Below are positions 8,476 through 17,395 of a DNA stretch of 34,778 nt, piece by piece. Location: the NCBI GenBank assembly GCA_036273175.1, contig DASUIE010000175.1, positions 1-34,778 on the forward strand. The letters are read 5' to 3'. Position 1 is the stretch's first letter. Each line of letters starts with the position of its first letter. The notes under the pieces were generated by a model. The model saw only the letters and a program-made list of their open reading frames with translations. It was not told the origin of the DNA and did no database searches. A program made the translations under genes and the position numbers. Origin of the DNA: DATARH01 sp036273175. GTDB lineage: Bacteria; Pseudomonadota; Alphaproteobacteria; ATCC43930; CGMCC-115725.

Positions 8476-9521
8476 AGATCGTCGATCACGCCGAGCTGAC
8501 CCGCACCGTCGTGCGCGTCTTCGCCGCCGCCGGAAGCGCCGAGGAGGAGGCGGCGATCGTCGCCGGGCACCTCGTCGAGGCCAATCTGCGGGGCCATGAC
8601 AGCCACGGCATCGGCCTCATCGCCAACTACCTGCGCAACCTCGCCGCCGGCAAGGCCGCGTCGAACGTCAAGGGCCATGTCGTCAGCGAGGCGGGGTCGA
8701 TGATCGTCTATGACGGCGATCGCGGCTGGGGCCAGATCGTCGCCCGCGAGGCGACGCTGCTCGGCATCGCCAAGGCCAAGGAGACCGGCGTCGCCGTCGT
8801 CGCGCTTCGCAACGCGCACCATATCGGCCGGGTCGGCACCTATGGCGAGATGTGCGCCGGCGCGGGCATGGTCTCGATCTCCTTCGTCAACATCACCGAT
8901 CAGCGTCCGGCCGTCGCGCCGTGGCGCGGCGCCGATGCGCGCTTCGGCACCAACCCTGTGACCGTCGCGATCCCCGGCCCCACCCCAGACCGCCCGATCG
9001 TCGCCGACATGGCGACCAGCAAGATCGCGATGGGCAAGGTCCGCGTCGCCCGCAACAAGGGCGACCAGATCGCGCCCGACACGCTGCTCGACTCGGACGG
9101 CAAGCCGACCACCGACCCCAATGTCATGTACCGCCGCCCGCGCGGCGCGCTGATGACCTTCGCCGAGCACAAGGGCTACGCGCTCGCCTTTATCTGCGAA
9201 ATCCTGGCGGGCGCGGTGACCGGCAGCGGCACGATGCGGCCGGAGCGGCAGGCCGAATCGGTGACCAACGGGATGCTGCTTGTCGTCATCGACCCGGCGC
9301 GCCTCGCCGAGCCGGGCTGGATCAATGCGGAAATCAAGGCGATGACCGACTACGTCACCGCCTCGCCGCCGCGCAAGGCCGGAGAGCCTGTGCTGATCCC
9401 GGGCGACCCGGAGCGGCAGACGCGCGCCAAGCGCATCGCCGAGGGGGTGCCGATCGACGACGAGACCTGGCGCGAATTCGCCGTCGCCGCGCGCGGCGTC
9501 AACATATTGGTGGAGGCCTGA
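8472..9521 (+). CDS. Malate/L-lactate dehydrogenase, LDH2 (YbiC/YlbC) family
   Basis: NAD(P)-dependent 2-hydroxyacid oxidoreductase of the LDH2/MDH2 fold, 349 residues. Diagnostic motifs are NLRGHDSHGIGL near residue 40 (family His/Asp), NAHHIGRVGTYGE near residue 120, FGTNPVTVAIP near residue 160 and EHKGYALAFICEILAGAVTG near residue 240. Members act on malate, lactate, ureidoglycolate, sulfolactate or 2-oxo aromatic acids (HcxB). Being coupled to pheA by an ATGA overlap suggests, but does not prove, an aromatic 2-oxo/2-hydroxyacid such as phenylpyruvate. The ATG at 8472 is chosen because it gives the correct family N-terminus; the frame is open much further upstream through pheA, which is a shadow. 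Confidence 0.9.
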   Translation: MKIVDHAELTRTVVRVFAAAGSAEEEAAIVAGHLVEANLRGHDSHGIGLIANYLRNLAAGKAASNVKGHVVSEAGSMIVYDGDRGWGQIVAREATLLGIAKAKETGVAVVALRNAHHIGRVGTYGEMCAGAGMVSISFVNITDQRPAVAPWRGADARFGTNPVTVAIPGPTPDRPIVADMATSKIAMGKVRVARNKGDQIAPDTLLDSDGKPTTDPNVMYRRPRGALMTFAEHKGYALAFICEILAGAVTGSGTMRPERQAESVTNGMLLVVIDPARLAEPGWINAEIKAMTDYVTASPPRKAGEPVLIPGDPERQTRAKRIAEGVPIDDETWREFAVAARGVNILVEA

Positions 9522-9526
9522 ACCCC

Positions 9527-9943
9527 ATGAAGATCAAGCGCATCGAGCACATCGCGATCGCGGTCGACAATCTGAAGGAGATCAGCGCCCTGCTGCAGGA
9601 CAAGTTCGGCCTCTCGCTCGAATACGAGGAGGACCGGGTCCAGACCAGGCTGGCGATGCTGCCGGTCGGGCAGACCTATATCGAGCTGTTGGAAGGGACA
9701 ACGCCGCAATCGGGCGCCAGCAAGTGGGTCGCCGAGAAGGGGCAGGGCCTCTATCACATCTGCTTCGAGGTCGAGGACATCGATTCGGCGCTCGCCGAGC
9801 TCAAGGCCAAGAACACGCCGCTGCTCAACGACGAGCCGGTGCTCGGCCACGGCAATTGCCGCATCGCCTTTATCGACCCGAAGGCGACCGGCAACATCCT
9901 GTTCGAGCTGGCCGAGATGCCCAAGGACGGGCATGCCCATTAG
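9527..9943 (+). CDS. mce: Methylmalonyl-CoA epimerase
   Basis: Interconverts (2S)- and (2R)-methylmalonyl-CoA in propionyl-CoA catabolism; 138 residues with the glyoxalase/VOC fold. Visible elements are the first metal-ligand strand RIEHIAIAVDNL, the central ligand region GLYHICFEVEDID, the IAFIDPKATG loop and the final glutamate ligand in NILFELAE. Length and motif order match the single-domain epimerase rather than a dioxygenase. It begins five bases after the dehydrogenase stop. Its 3' end overlaps the following lipoprotein gene by 11 bases. Confidence 0.93.
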   Translation: MKIKRIEHIAIAVDNLKEISALLQDKFGLSLEYEEDRVQTRLAMLPVGQTYIELLEGTTPQSGASKWVAEKGQGLYHICFEVEDIDSALAELKAKNTPLLNDEPVLGHGNCRIAFIDPKATGNILFELAEMPKDGHAH

Positions 9944-10349
9944 AGCGCTGGGGCTTTTCGTCGCCGTCCTGTTGCTGGTCTCAGCCTGCCACCCGAAGCC
10001 GGGTATCCCGCCGGTGCCGCAGCCCAACGGCAGCCGGCTGCCGCTGGCGCCGGGACACTGGACCGGCACGATGGGGGAGACCTACGTCAACTTCAACATC
10101 GACCGGGTGACGCCCACGGGCGTCGCGATCAACATCAATGGCGGGCTGTCGTCGCCTTATGCGCGCAACACTCCGGGCCATCCGGTCACCTTCACCGACC
10201 GCCCGACCACCTGCAAAATCAACCCCGACGGCCGCTCGTTCGACTGCCTGCGCTACAAGGACATGCATATCGATAACGGGCTGTTGTGCGGCGTCTACAT
10301 TCTGCGCAGCGAGGTCTATCACCCCTGCTTCGTGCCGTTGCGTCAGTAG
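9933..10349 (+). CDS. Small cysteine-containing lipoprotein, unknown function
   Basis: A 138-residue protein I do not recognise. The N-terminus is a lipoprotein signal (hydrophobic residues 5-17, lipobox VSAC with Cys19). The mature part has a Pro-rich spacer, then a compact segment of likely beta strands (HWTGTMGETYVNFNIDRVTP) and four further cysteines that could form two disulfides in the periplasm. It overlaps mce by 11 bases at its start and converges on ggt with a 7-base overlap at its end. It is probably co-transcribed with mce, but a shared function is not evident. Confidence 0.75.
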   Translation: MPIRALGLFVAVLLLVSACHPKPGIPPVPQPNGSRLPLAPGHWTGTMGETYVNFNIDRVTPTGVAININGGLSSPYARNTPGHPVTFTDRPTTCKINPDGRSFDCLRYKDMHIDNGLLCGVYILRSEVYHPCFVPLRQ

Positions 10350-11983
10350 CCCATCGCCGCGCCGCCGGGCCGGCGCTTGTCGTTGACGCCGACCAGGCCC
10401 CCGGGCTCGGCCGCGATCAGCTCGACCGAGCCCCAGGGCCGCTGCTCCTTGAGGCTGTAGCCCATCCCGGTCAGCGCCGCCTCCGTCTCCGGCGACAAAC
10501 CGCCCGCCTCGTAGAACAGCGTGTCGGGGAGGAACTGGTGGTGGATGCGCGGTGCGTCGACCGCCTCTCGCGGCGCCGCGCCGTGGTCGAGGATCGCGAC
10601 CAGCGTTTCGAGCACCGCGGTGGTGATGCGCGGCCCGCCGGGACTGCCCAGCACGAGGCGCAGTCTGCCGTCTCTGCTGACGATCGTCGGGGTCATCGAC
10701 GATAGCGGGCGCTTGCCGGGCGCGATCGCGTTGGCGGCGCCCTGCACCAGCCCGAACATGTTGGGGGCGCCCGGCCGCGCGGTGAAGTCGTCCATCTCGT
10801 CGTTGAGCAAGAAGCCGGTGCCGGGCGCGATGACGCACGCGCCGAAAAACCCGTTGATCGTATAGGTCACGGCGACCGCGTTGCCGTCCTTGTCGACGAC
10901 CGAATAGTGCGTCGTCTGCGGCTGTTCGTGCGGCGGCGCACCGGCCGCGAGCGACGCGGACGGCGTCGCCTTGTCGGGCGGGATCGCCGTGCGGATCGCC
11001 GCCGCGTGCTCTTGTGACAGCAGCCAGGCGAGCGGATTTCGGGTAAAGGCAGGGTCGCCGAGCCAGGTGTTGCGGTCGAGATAGGCGTGCCGCATCGTCT
11101 CGGCGAGCCGATGAATCTCCGCGGCCGAGCCGGGCTTCTGCGCCGCCATGTCCCAGCCGCTCAGCACATTCAGCATCTCGCACAGCACGGTCCCGCCCGA
11201 GCTTGGCGGCGGCGCCGAGGCGATCCGGTAGCCGCGATAGCTACACACGACCGGCGCGGATTCGGTAACCCTGTAGGCGGCGAAATCGGCCGGGGTCAGC
11301 GCGCCGCCCGAAGCCGCCGCCACCCTTTCGGCGATCGGACCGCGATAGAACGCGTCGGGTCCGCGCTCGGCGACGAGGGCGAGCGTCGCGGCCAGATCGG
11401 CCTGCACCAGGCGGTCGCCCGGCTTGAACCCCGGCGCGACGAAGATGCGCGCCGCGTCCGGGTCGCGGGCGAGCCGATCGGCTTTCGCGGCGATCTCGGC
11501 GATATCGCCCGTCCCCAGCACAAACCCGTCGCGTGCGAGGGCGATCGCCGGCGCCATCGCCCGCGCCCGCGGCAGGGTGCCGTATTCGGCGAGCGCCCGG
11601 TCGAGCCCGGCAACCGTTCCCGGCACCCCGGCCGCGCGATAGCCGTAACGGCTGTCCTCGGCCGCGCCATACATGCCGGGATGCGCCGCGGCGGGGGCGG
11701 TCTCGCGGAAATCGAGAAAGGTCTCGCTGCCGTCGGCGCGGCGGATCACCATGAAGCCGCCGCCGCCGATATTGCCGCAGCAGGGCTCGACCACGGCCAG
11801 TGCATAGCCGACCGCGACCGCCGCATCGACGGCATTGCCCCCGGATTTGAGGATCGCCAGCCCGGCCGCGCTCGCTTCGTGCTGCGCCGAGACGACCATC
11901 CCTTGCGATTGCGCTCGCCCCTTGTCTGGGACGAATAGTTCGAGAGCCGCAATAGTTATAGTTAACAGAAAGTAAAAGCGCAT
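10343..11983 (-). CDS. ggt: Gamma-glutamyltransferase (glutathione hydrolase proenzyme)
   Basis: Periplasmic N-terminal-nucleophile enzyme that removes the gamma-glutamyl group of glutathione and related peptides; 546 residues, full length. An N-terminal signal peptide (about residues 1-25) precedes GMVVSAQHEASAAGL. The autocatalytic cleavage site is the first Thr of TTHYSVVDKDGNAV, which becomes the nucleophile of the small subunit. GTGFLLNDEMDDF and RPLSSMTPTIV are the small-subunit substrate motifs. The first 25 codons are less GC-rich than the rest, consistent with a secretion signal. It is transcribed away from the EPS operon and shares its 5' intergenic region. Confidence 0.95.
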   Translation of the reverse strand: MRFYFLLTITIAALELFVPDKGRAQSQGMVVSAQHEASAAGLAILKSGGNAVDAAVAVGYALAVVEPCCGNIGGGGFMVIRRADGSETFLDFRETAPAAAHPGMYGAAEDSRYGYRAAGVPGTVAGLDRALAEYGTLPRARAMAPAIALARDGFVLGTGDIAEIAAKADRLARDPDAARIFVAPGFKPGDRLVQADLAATLALVAERGPDAFYRGPIAERVAAASGGALTPADFAAYRVTESAPVVCSYRGYRIASAPPPSSGGTVLCEMLNVLSGWDMAAQKPGSAAEIHRLAETMRHAYLDRNTWLGDPAFTRNPLAWLLSQEHAAAIRTAIPPDKATPSASLAAGAPPHEQPQTTHYSVVDKDGNAVAVTYTINGFFGACVIAPGTGFLLNDEMDDFTARPGAPNMFGLVQGAANAIAPGKRPLSSMTPTIVSRDGRLRLVLGSPGGPRITTAVLETLVAILDHGAAPREAVDAPRIHHQFLPDTLFYEAGGLSPETEAALTGMGYSLKEQRPWGSVELIAAEPGGLVGVNDKRRPGGAAMGY

Positions 11984-12146
11984 CGGCTTAGGTTCGCTTA
12001 ACGATGAAACTGTCTGTATTTAACTGTGTTTAACCATGAATTGTGCTGCATTTGTAGGATTATCTACCTAGCTTGCCCGGGCAGGTTGCGGCGCGTCGAA
12101 CGGGGCATCCGCCGCGATCATTATCATTATCGGGCACCGAAGCAAT
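11984..12146. promoter_or_regulatory. AT-rich divergent promoter region between ggt and the EPS operon, with a tandem 10-bp repeat
   Basis: This 163-base interval is the most AT-rich stretch of the window outside short sites. It must hold the promoters of ggt (leftward) and of the plus-strand EPS genes (rightward). CTGTATTTAA at 12014-12023 is followed directly by CTGTGTTTAA at 12024-12033, two copies with one mismatch spaced by one helical turn. A preceding AACTGT at 12008-12013 is a partial copy. This is a plausible regulator-binding site. No strong sigma-70 boxes with ideal spacing could be fixed. Confidence 0.5.
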
Positions 12147-13790
12147 ATGAGCTCTACCCAAGCTGTCGATGGCGGCCTCGGCGCGGGAGCGACGGCTCTT
12201 CGCCTGCCGCCGGCGCCCCCGCGTCGTACCGACCGCTCCCCGCGAAGCCGCCTGCGGATCGGCGAGACCCGGCGCGACCGCCGCACCGAGGACACCCAGC
12301 CGCGGATCGCCCGCGCACCCGTTCCGGTTGAGCGCGAGACCGTGGCCGCGGTCGAGGAGACCGCCGTGGCGCGCCGCCGGATCGATCCGCGCGCCCTCGC
12401 CTGGGCGGTACGCATGGCCGACACGCTGGTGCTGTTCGGCGTCGGCATCGCCGCCTATTGCCTGGAGCCGAAGTTCTCCCTTGTCCCCGGCCCGACGGCG
12501 GCGCTGGTCGCGCTCGCGATCGTCACGGTCGCGCTGCGTCCGTCGCGCGGCGAGCCGCTGCCGCTGCGCGAGGCGCTGCACCGCACGCGGGCGCAGATCG
12601 GCATCGAAGCGGTGATGCGCACGCTGGCGCCGTTCGCGCTGGCGATGATGGCGGTGCTGGCCTTGCCCGCCGCCGACCCCGCGATGCACGCGGCACTGAT
12701 CCGCTGGCTGGCGCTGTGGGCGTCCGGCGCGGTGGCCGGTATTCTCGGCCTCCATCTGTTGGCCGCCGGCCGCGTCGCGCGCTGGCACGAAGCGGGCCGG
12801 CTCAAGCAGGCGATCGCGATCTTCGGCACCGGCGACCTCGCCGAGCGGCTGCTCGAGCGGTTGCACGCGAGCTGCGCCGATTCGGTCGAGCTGGTCGGCG
12901 TCTTCGACGACCGTCGCCGGGTCGGCAACGCCAATCTCTTGCCGCTCGTGCGCGGCAGCTCGCGCGACCTGATCGAGCTGTCGCGCCAGCGCATGATCGA
13001 CCGGGTCATCGTCGCGCTGCCGCACTCGGCCGAGCGGCGCCTCGTCGAGGTGCTGAAAAAGCTGCACCAGATGCCGGTCGAGATCAGCCTTGCCCCCGAT
13101 ATGGTCGGTTTCAGCGTCGCCGGCCGGGATTCGGCCGAGTTCGGCGGGCTGCCGCTGATCGATGTCTACGGCACGCCGCTGAGCTTCGGGCAGAACCTGG
13201 CGAAGGCCGCGTTCGACAAGGTCGTCGCCGCGCTGGCGCTGATCTCCGCCGCGCCGGTGATGCTGGCCTGCGCCGTCGCGATCAAGCTCGACAGCCGCGG
13301 CCCGGTGCTGTTCCGACAGAACCGCCTTGGCTTTGGCGACCGGGTGATCGGGGTCTACAAATTCCGCTCTATGTATCACGAGGCGGCCGACCGCGACGGT
13401 GTGAAGCAATCGAGCAAGGACGATCCGCGAATCACCCGGGTCGGGCGCTTTCTGCGCAAGTCGAGCCTCGACGAGCTGCCGCAGCTTATCAATGTGTTGC
13501 GGGGCGAGATGTCGCTGGTCGGCCCGCGGCCGCACGCCGTGGCGATGCAGGTCGAACACCGGCGGAACGAGGATATCGTGCCGGATTACGCGCTGCGCCA
13601 TCACGTCAAACCCGGGATCACCGGTTGGGCGCAAGTAAACGGATATAACGGCCCGGTCGATACCGCGGAAGCATTGCGGGCGCGGGTGGCTCACGACCTC
13701 GATTACATCAACAACTGGTCGCTGTGGTTCGATATTCGCAGCCTGTTGCTGACGATCAAGGTGTTCATCAGCCAGCGCCACGCCTATTGA
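12147..13790 (+). CDS. Undecaprenyl-phosphate sugar-1-phosphate transferase (WcaJ/GumD-like)
   Basis: Initiating enzyme of EPS synthesis: it moves a sugar-1-phosphate, usually glucose or galactose, from a nucleotide sugar to undecaprenyl phosphate at the inner membrane. It has 547 residues. An Arg/Pro-rich cytoplasmic extension covers about residues 1-88, then come four hydrophobic segments, a CoA-binding-like domain (IFGTGDLAERLLERL, about 225-345) and the catalytic C-domain from about residue 355. The C-domain shows KFRSMY, SLDELPQLINVLRGEMS, LVGPRPH and the PGITGWAQVNGY signature. The long disordered N-terminus is unusual for the family. It heads the plus-strand EPS operon, 7 bases before the export gene. 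Confidence 0.93.
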   Translation: MSSTQAVDGGLGAGATALRLPPAPPRRTDRSPRSRLRIGETRRDRRTEDTQPRIARAPVPVERETVAAVEETAVARRRIDPRALAWAVRMADTLVLFGVGIAAYCLEPKFSLVPGPTAALVALAIVTVALRPSRGEPLPLREALHRTRAQIGIEAVMRTLAPFALAMMAVLALPAADPAMHAALIRWLALWASGAVAGILGLHLLAAGRVARWHEAGRLKQAIAIFGTGDLAERLLERLHASCADSVELVGVFDDRRRVGNANLLPLVRGSSRDLIELSRQRMIDRVIVALPHSAERRLVEVLKKLHQMPVEISLAPDMVGFSVAGRDSAEFGGLPLIDVYGTPLSFGQNLAKAAFDKVVAALALISAAPVMLACAVAIKLDSRGPVLFRQNRLGFGDRVIGVYKFRSMYHEAADRDGVKQSSKDDPRITRVGRFLRKSSLDELPQLINVLRGEMSLVGPRPHAVAMQVEHRRNEDIVPDYALRHHVKPGITGWAQVNGYNGPVDTAEALRARVAHDLDYINNWSLWFDIRSLLLTIKVFISQRHAY

Positions 13791-13797
13791 CCGGAGG

Positions 13798-14598
13798 TTG
13801 CGGCTGAGGTCGCGATCAACCGCCTTGCGGCGCCGAGTCCAGTTCAGCGATAGTCGGCGGGTCGGTTTTCGGCGTGGGGGCGCCCGCCGACGCCGCAAAG
13901 GGGGCCAGGCGCTGACCGCTTGGATCAAATTCTTCGCCGTCGCCGCGATGCTGGCCGTGGCCGCCGCCTGCACCCCGTCCGCGCCGAGTATCGCGACCCA
14001 AGGGGCCTTCGCCGGCGGCGTGCCGCTGACCGAGGAGCATGTGCTGGCGCCGGGCGACGAGATCGAAATCCGCTTTCCGTATATGCAGGATCTGAACGAC
14101 CGGGTCGTGGTCGGTCCGGATGGGCGCGTTTCGCTCCAACTGGTCGATACGGTGGTGGTTGGCGGGCTGACCGTCAGCGCCGCGACCAAGCTGCTCAACG
14201 AGGCCTACGCCAAGGTCGTCAAAAGCCCCACCCTGACCATCACGATGCGCACCTACGCGCCGTCGATGGTCTATGTCGATGGCTGGGTCAACACGCCGGG
14301 CCTGGTGCGCAGCGACGTGCCGCTGACCGTTTCGCGGGCGCTGGCGCAGGCCGGCGGCGTCAAGACCGGGGCCAAGACCGGCAGCATCCTGGTCCTGCGC
14401 CGCGGCGCCGACGGCAAAACCTATTACTACCAGGTCGCGCTCGGCAACTACGCCGGGGCCGGCGCGAACGCGCAGGACCCGCTGCTCAAATCTTATGACG
14501 TTGTTTACGTCCCGCAGTCTACGCTGGCCTCGCTCTCGGACTTCCTCGCCACATACGTGAAAAACATCCCGTTCTATTTCAGCTACACAGTGCAATAG
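13798..14598 (+). CDS. Polysaccharide export lipoprotein (Wza/GumB-like OPX protein)
   Basis: Outer-membrane/periplasmic export protein for EPS. The poly-export domain begins at LAPGDEIEIRFPY (about residue 82) and includes VGPDGRVSLQLV. A following SLBB-like part includes VYVDGWVNTPGLV and SRALAQAGGV. A hydrophobic segment (about residues 42-55) ends in AVAAAC, a lipobox-like site with Cys near residue 56. The start is uncertain. The frame opens at a TTG at 13798, which lies directly against a GGAGG, too close to be ideal. Later non-ATG starts near 13915 after AAAGGGGGC, or the ATG at 13948, would shorten the unusually Arg-rich N-terminus. The domain assignment is firm; the first about 40 residues are not. 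Confidence 0.85.
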   Translation: MRLRSRSTALRRRVQFSDSRRVGFRRGGARRRRKGGQALTAWIKFFAVAAMLAVAAACTPSAPSIATQGAFAGGVPLTEEHVLAPGDEIEIRFPYMQDLNDRVVVGPDGRVSLQLVDTVVVGGLTVSAATKLLNEAYAKVVKSPTLTITMRTYAPSMVYVDGWVNTPGLVRSDVPLTVSRALAQAGGVKTGAKTGSILVLRRGADGKTYYYQVALGNYAGAGANAQDPLLKSYDVVYVPQSTLASLSDFLATYVKNIPFYFSYTVQ

Positions 14599-14607
14599 AG
14601 CAGCGAC

Positions 14608-16080
14608 ATGGCCGCGAACCCGTACGATCTGACCACCCGCGAAGTGCTCAGCATCCTGTTCAAGGAACGGCGCAAGCTGCTCGGCGCGTTTCTCGGGCTG
14701 GCGGTCGGCGTGATTGCGTATTCCTACCTTCTGACCCCGTATTACGACGCGACCGGGCGGCTTCTCGTCAAAACCGGGCGCGAGTTTCAGGTGCGCTCCG
14801 ATCCGACCCAGCCGGTCGCCTCGGTGCCCTCGACCACCAAGCAGGAGATCGTCAACTCCGAGATCCAGATTTTGACCAGCCGCGATCTCGTCCTCGCGGT
14901 GATCAACCGCATCGGCGCCGCCAAGCTCTATCCGGGCGGCGGGCTGTTGAGCTTTCTCGGCTCGGCGGCGCCCAGCGCCGACGCCGCGGTCAAAAGCTTC
15001 TACAGCGATTTCAAGGTCGCGCCGGTCGAGCAGTCCGACGTGATCGCGATCAGCTACCGCAACGCCAACCGCGAGATGGCGGTCCAGGCGCTCAACATGG
15101 TCGTCGAGCTGTACCAGCAAAAGCACGCCGAGATGTTCAGCGACCCGCGCTACAAATTCCTCGGCCAGCAGGCCCAGCAATACGAGGACCAGCTCGCCGC
15201 GCAGGTTAAAAAGGTCGCGGAGCTCAAATCGACGCAATCGCTGTTCGATGTCGAGACGCAACGCGCCAAGCTGCTCGACGACCGCGCCGCGGTGAACAGC
15301 ATCCTGCAGCAGCTCAAGAGCCAGGCGATCGACACGCATCAGCGGATCGAGTTCCTGCAGTCCCGGCTGAAATCGACCCCGGCGCTGGTGCCGGCCGGCG
15401 GCACAACCTCCGATGTCGTCGAGCAGGCCAAGGACCGGCTCCTCGACCTCGAGGTCAAGCGCCAGCAGCTCAGCGAGCGCTATGTCGGCAATGTCAAGCC
15501 GCTCCAGGACAACGCCGCCGAGATGGCGCATCTCAAGAGTTTCCTGGCGCGCCCCGACGGGATGAAGACCAAGGCCGCCTCGCAGCGCAACGCCGCCTAT
15601 GACGACATGGTCGTGGCGCTCAACCGCGCGCTCGCCGACGCGGCGCCGATCGACCGGCAGCTCGCGCTGCGTAAGCAGGAGGCAAAGGACATCGAGACCC
15701 GGCTCGCCGCGCTCGTCCAGGCCTCAAGCACGGTCGACAACCTCGAACGCGAGCGGCGCGAGCTCGAGGAGCTCGCCCACACCTACCGCTCCCGCTACGA
15801 GGAAGCGCGGATGAGCGAGGATCTCGACCGCGAGAAGATCGTCAGCGTCTCGGTCGTGCAAAAACCCGACGCGCCGATGAAGCCGACCGGGCCGCAGCAC
15901 CTGCCGTTCGCGCTCGCCGGCATCCTGATCGGGCTGGTCGGCTCGGCCGGGGTGCTGGTCTATCTGCTGGTGTTCCGCGAGACGCTGATCACGGTCGAGA
16001 GCGTCGAGCGCATGCTCGGGCTGCCCGTGCTGGCCTCGGTCGCGGCGCGGCGCCGGCGCGAGCGGGCAACCGCTCCTTAA
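14608..16080 (+). CDS. EPS chain-length determinant, Wzz/GumC family (no kinase domain)
   Basis: Polysaccharide co-polymerase of the inner membrane, 490 residues. The first transmembrane helix is near residues 24-42, followed by the Wzz motif PYYDATGRLLVKTGREFQVR. A long periplasmic part (about residues 170-400) is strongly heptad-like with Gln/Glu/Lys/Leu-rich coiled coils. The second helix is near residues 431-455, after the Pro-rich stretch KPDAPMKPTGPQHLPF. The cytoplasmic tail is only about 35 residues and has no Walker motifs. A CpsD-like partner is encoded separately at 26443-27225. It sets chain length together with the polymerase. Confidence 0.9.
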   Translation: MAANPYDLTTREVLSILFKERRKLLGAFLGLAVGVIAYSYLLTPYYDATGRLLVKTGREFQVRSDPTQPVASVPSTTKQEIVNSEIQILTSRDLVLAVINRIGAAKLYPGGGLLSFLGSAAPSADAAVKSFYSDFKVAPVEQSDVIAISYRNANREMAVQALNMVVELYQQKHAEMFSDPRYKFLGQQAQQYEDQLAAQVKKVAELKSTQSLFDVETQRAKLLDDRAAVNSILQQLKSQAIDTHQRIEFLQSRLKSTPALVPAGGTTSDVVEQAKDRLLDLEVKRQQLSERYVGNVKPLQDNAAEMAHLKSFLARPDGMKTKAASQRNAAYDDMVVALNRALADAAPIDRQLALRKQEAKDIETRLAALVQASSTVDNLERERRELEELAHTYRSRYEEARMSEDLDREKIVSVSVVQKPDAPMKPTGPQHLPFALAGILIGLVGSAGVLVYLLVFRETLITVESVERMLGLPVLASVAARRRRERATAP

Positions 16081-16125
16081 CCATCGTCCAGGCATCATCG
16101 CGGCACCGATAGAAAGGCGCCGCGA

Positions 16126-17388
16126 ATGCCCTCAGCCCCGCGGAAGAGACGCGTCCTCTACATTCTGCAGAACCTGCCCGTGCCGTTCGACCGGCGCGCC
16201 TGGCTGCAGGCTTCGACGCTGGCGAAAAGCGGCTACGAGGTCAGCGTCATCTGCCCCAAGGCGCGCGGCTTCAATGCCTCGCGCGAACGGCGCGAGGATG
16301 TCGAGATCTACCGTTACTGGTCGCCGATCGAGGCGCAGGCCAAGCTTGCCTTTATCGCCGAGTTCGTGTGGTGCTTCGCCGCGGCGTTCCTGTTGTCGCT
16401 GCGCATCGGATGGTTCGGGCGCGGATTCGACATCATGCACGTTTGCAACCCGCCCGAGACCTATTGGCCGATGGCGTGGTTCTGGCGCCTCTTCGGCAAA
16501 AGCTTCATCTGGGACCACCGCGACCTGTCGCCCGAGCTCGCCGAGGCCAAATGGCGTCGTTCCGACGGCGCGATCATGAGGGGGCTGCTGCTGTTCGAGC
16601 GGCTGACCTTCCAGGCCGCCGATATCGTGATCTCGACCAACGAGAGCTACAAAAGGATCGCCGTCGAGCGCGGCGGCAAGGCGCCGGAGGACGTGTATAT
16701 CGTCCGCTCGGCGCCGGCGCTGTCGCGCTTCGAGGTGCACGAGCCCGACGCGACGTGGAAGCGCGGCAAAAAGCACCTGATCCTTTACCTCGGCGAGATT
16801 TGCCAGCAGGACGGGGTCGAGCACCTGGTCCGCGCGGTCAAGGAATTGCGCGACCGGTTCGGCCGCGACGATTTCCACTGCATCCTTGTCGGCGGCGGCC
16901 CGCACCAGCCGGCGGTCGTCGCCGCGGCGGCGGCCGAGGGCGTCGCCGATCTGTGCACCTTTACCGGCACGATCAGCGACGACGACAGGCTGTGCCGCAT
17001 CCTCTCCTCGGCCGATGTCGCGATCGAGCCGGTGCCGAAGAACGGCTGGTCCGACCGCAGCACCGCCAACAAGATCGTCGAATACATGTTCTTCGGCCTG
17101 CCGATCGTCTCGTCGGACCTGACCGAGGCCAGGTTCTCGGCCGGGGAGGCGGCGGTCTACGCGGCCCCCGGCGATCCCGGGGCGATGGCGGAGGCGATCG
17201 CCGCGCTCCTCGACGATCCCGAGCGGCGGCAGGCGATGGGCGAATTCGGCCGCAAGCGGCTGCACGGAGAGCTGGCCTTCGAGTTCTCGGTGCCGCCGCT
17301 TCTCGCCGCCTACGACGCGGCCTGGGCGCGGTGCCGGCGCGGACGCGTCGCCGCAATCGAGTTGATCGGCCAGACCCACCAGGTATAG
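16126..17388 (+). CDS. Glycosyltransferase family 4
   Basis: GT-B fold retaining glycosyltransferase of 420 residues, expected to add a sugar to the lipid-linked EPS repeat on the cytoplasmic face. The N-terminal acceptor domain starts RRVLYILQNLPVPFDRRAW and includes a hydrophobic, probably membrane-associating, helix around residues 78-97. The C-terminal donor domain has the ILYLGEICQQDGVEHL and LVGGGP segments. NKIVEYMFFGLPIVSSD holds the donor-binding Glu. A GAAAGG Shine-Dalgarno sequence precedes the ATG at 16126. The sugar cannot be predicted. Confidence 0.9.
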   Translation: MPSAPRKRRVLYILQNLPVPFDRRAWLQASTLAKSGYEVSVICPKARGFNASRERREDVEIYRYWSPIEAQAKLAFIAEFVWCFAAAFLLSLRIGWFGRGFDIMHVCNPPETYWPMAWFWRLFGKSFIWDHRDLSPELAEAKWRRSDGAIMRGLLLFERLTFQAADIVISTNESYKRIAVERGGKAPEDVYIVRSAPALSRFEVHEPDATWKRGKKHLILYLGEICQQDGVEHLVRAVKELRDRFGRDDFHCILVGGGPHQPAVVAAAAAEGVADLCTFTGTISDDDRLCRILSSADVAIEPVPKNGWSDRSTANKIVEYMFFGLPIVSSDLTEARFSAGEAAVYAAPGDPGAMAEAIAALLDDPERRQAMGEFGRKRLHGELAFEFSVPPLLAAYDAAWARCRRGRVAAIELIGQTHQV

Positions 17389-17395
17389 TCGCGAG

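Noticed and set aside
12060..14198. Minus-strand open frame of 712 codons
   Set aside because: Antisense to the priming glycosyltransferase and export gene; the repetitive Arg/His/Asp/Gln-rich product looks like a shadow.
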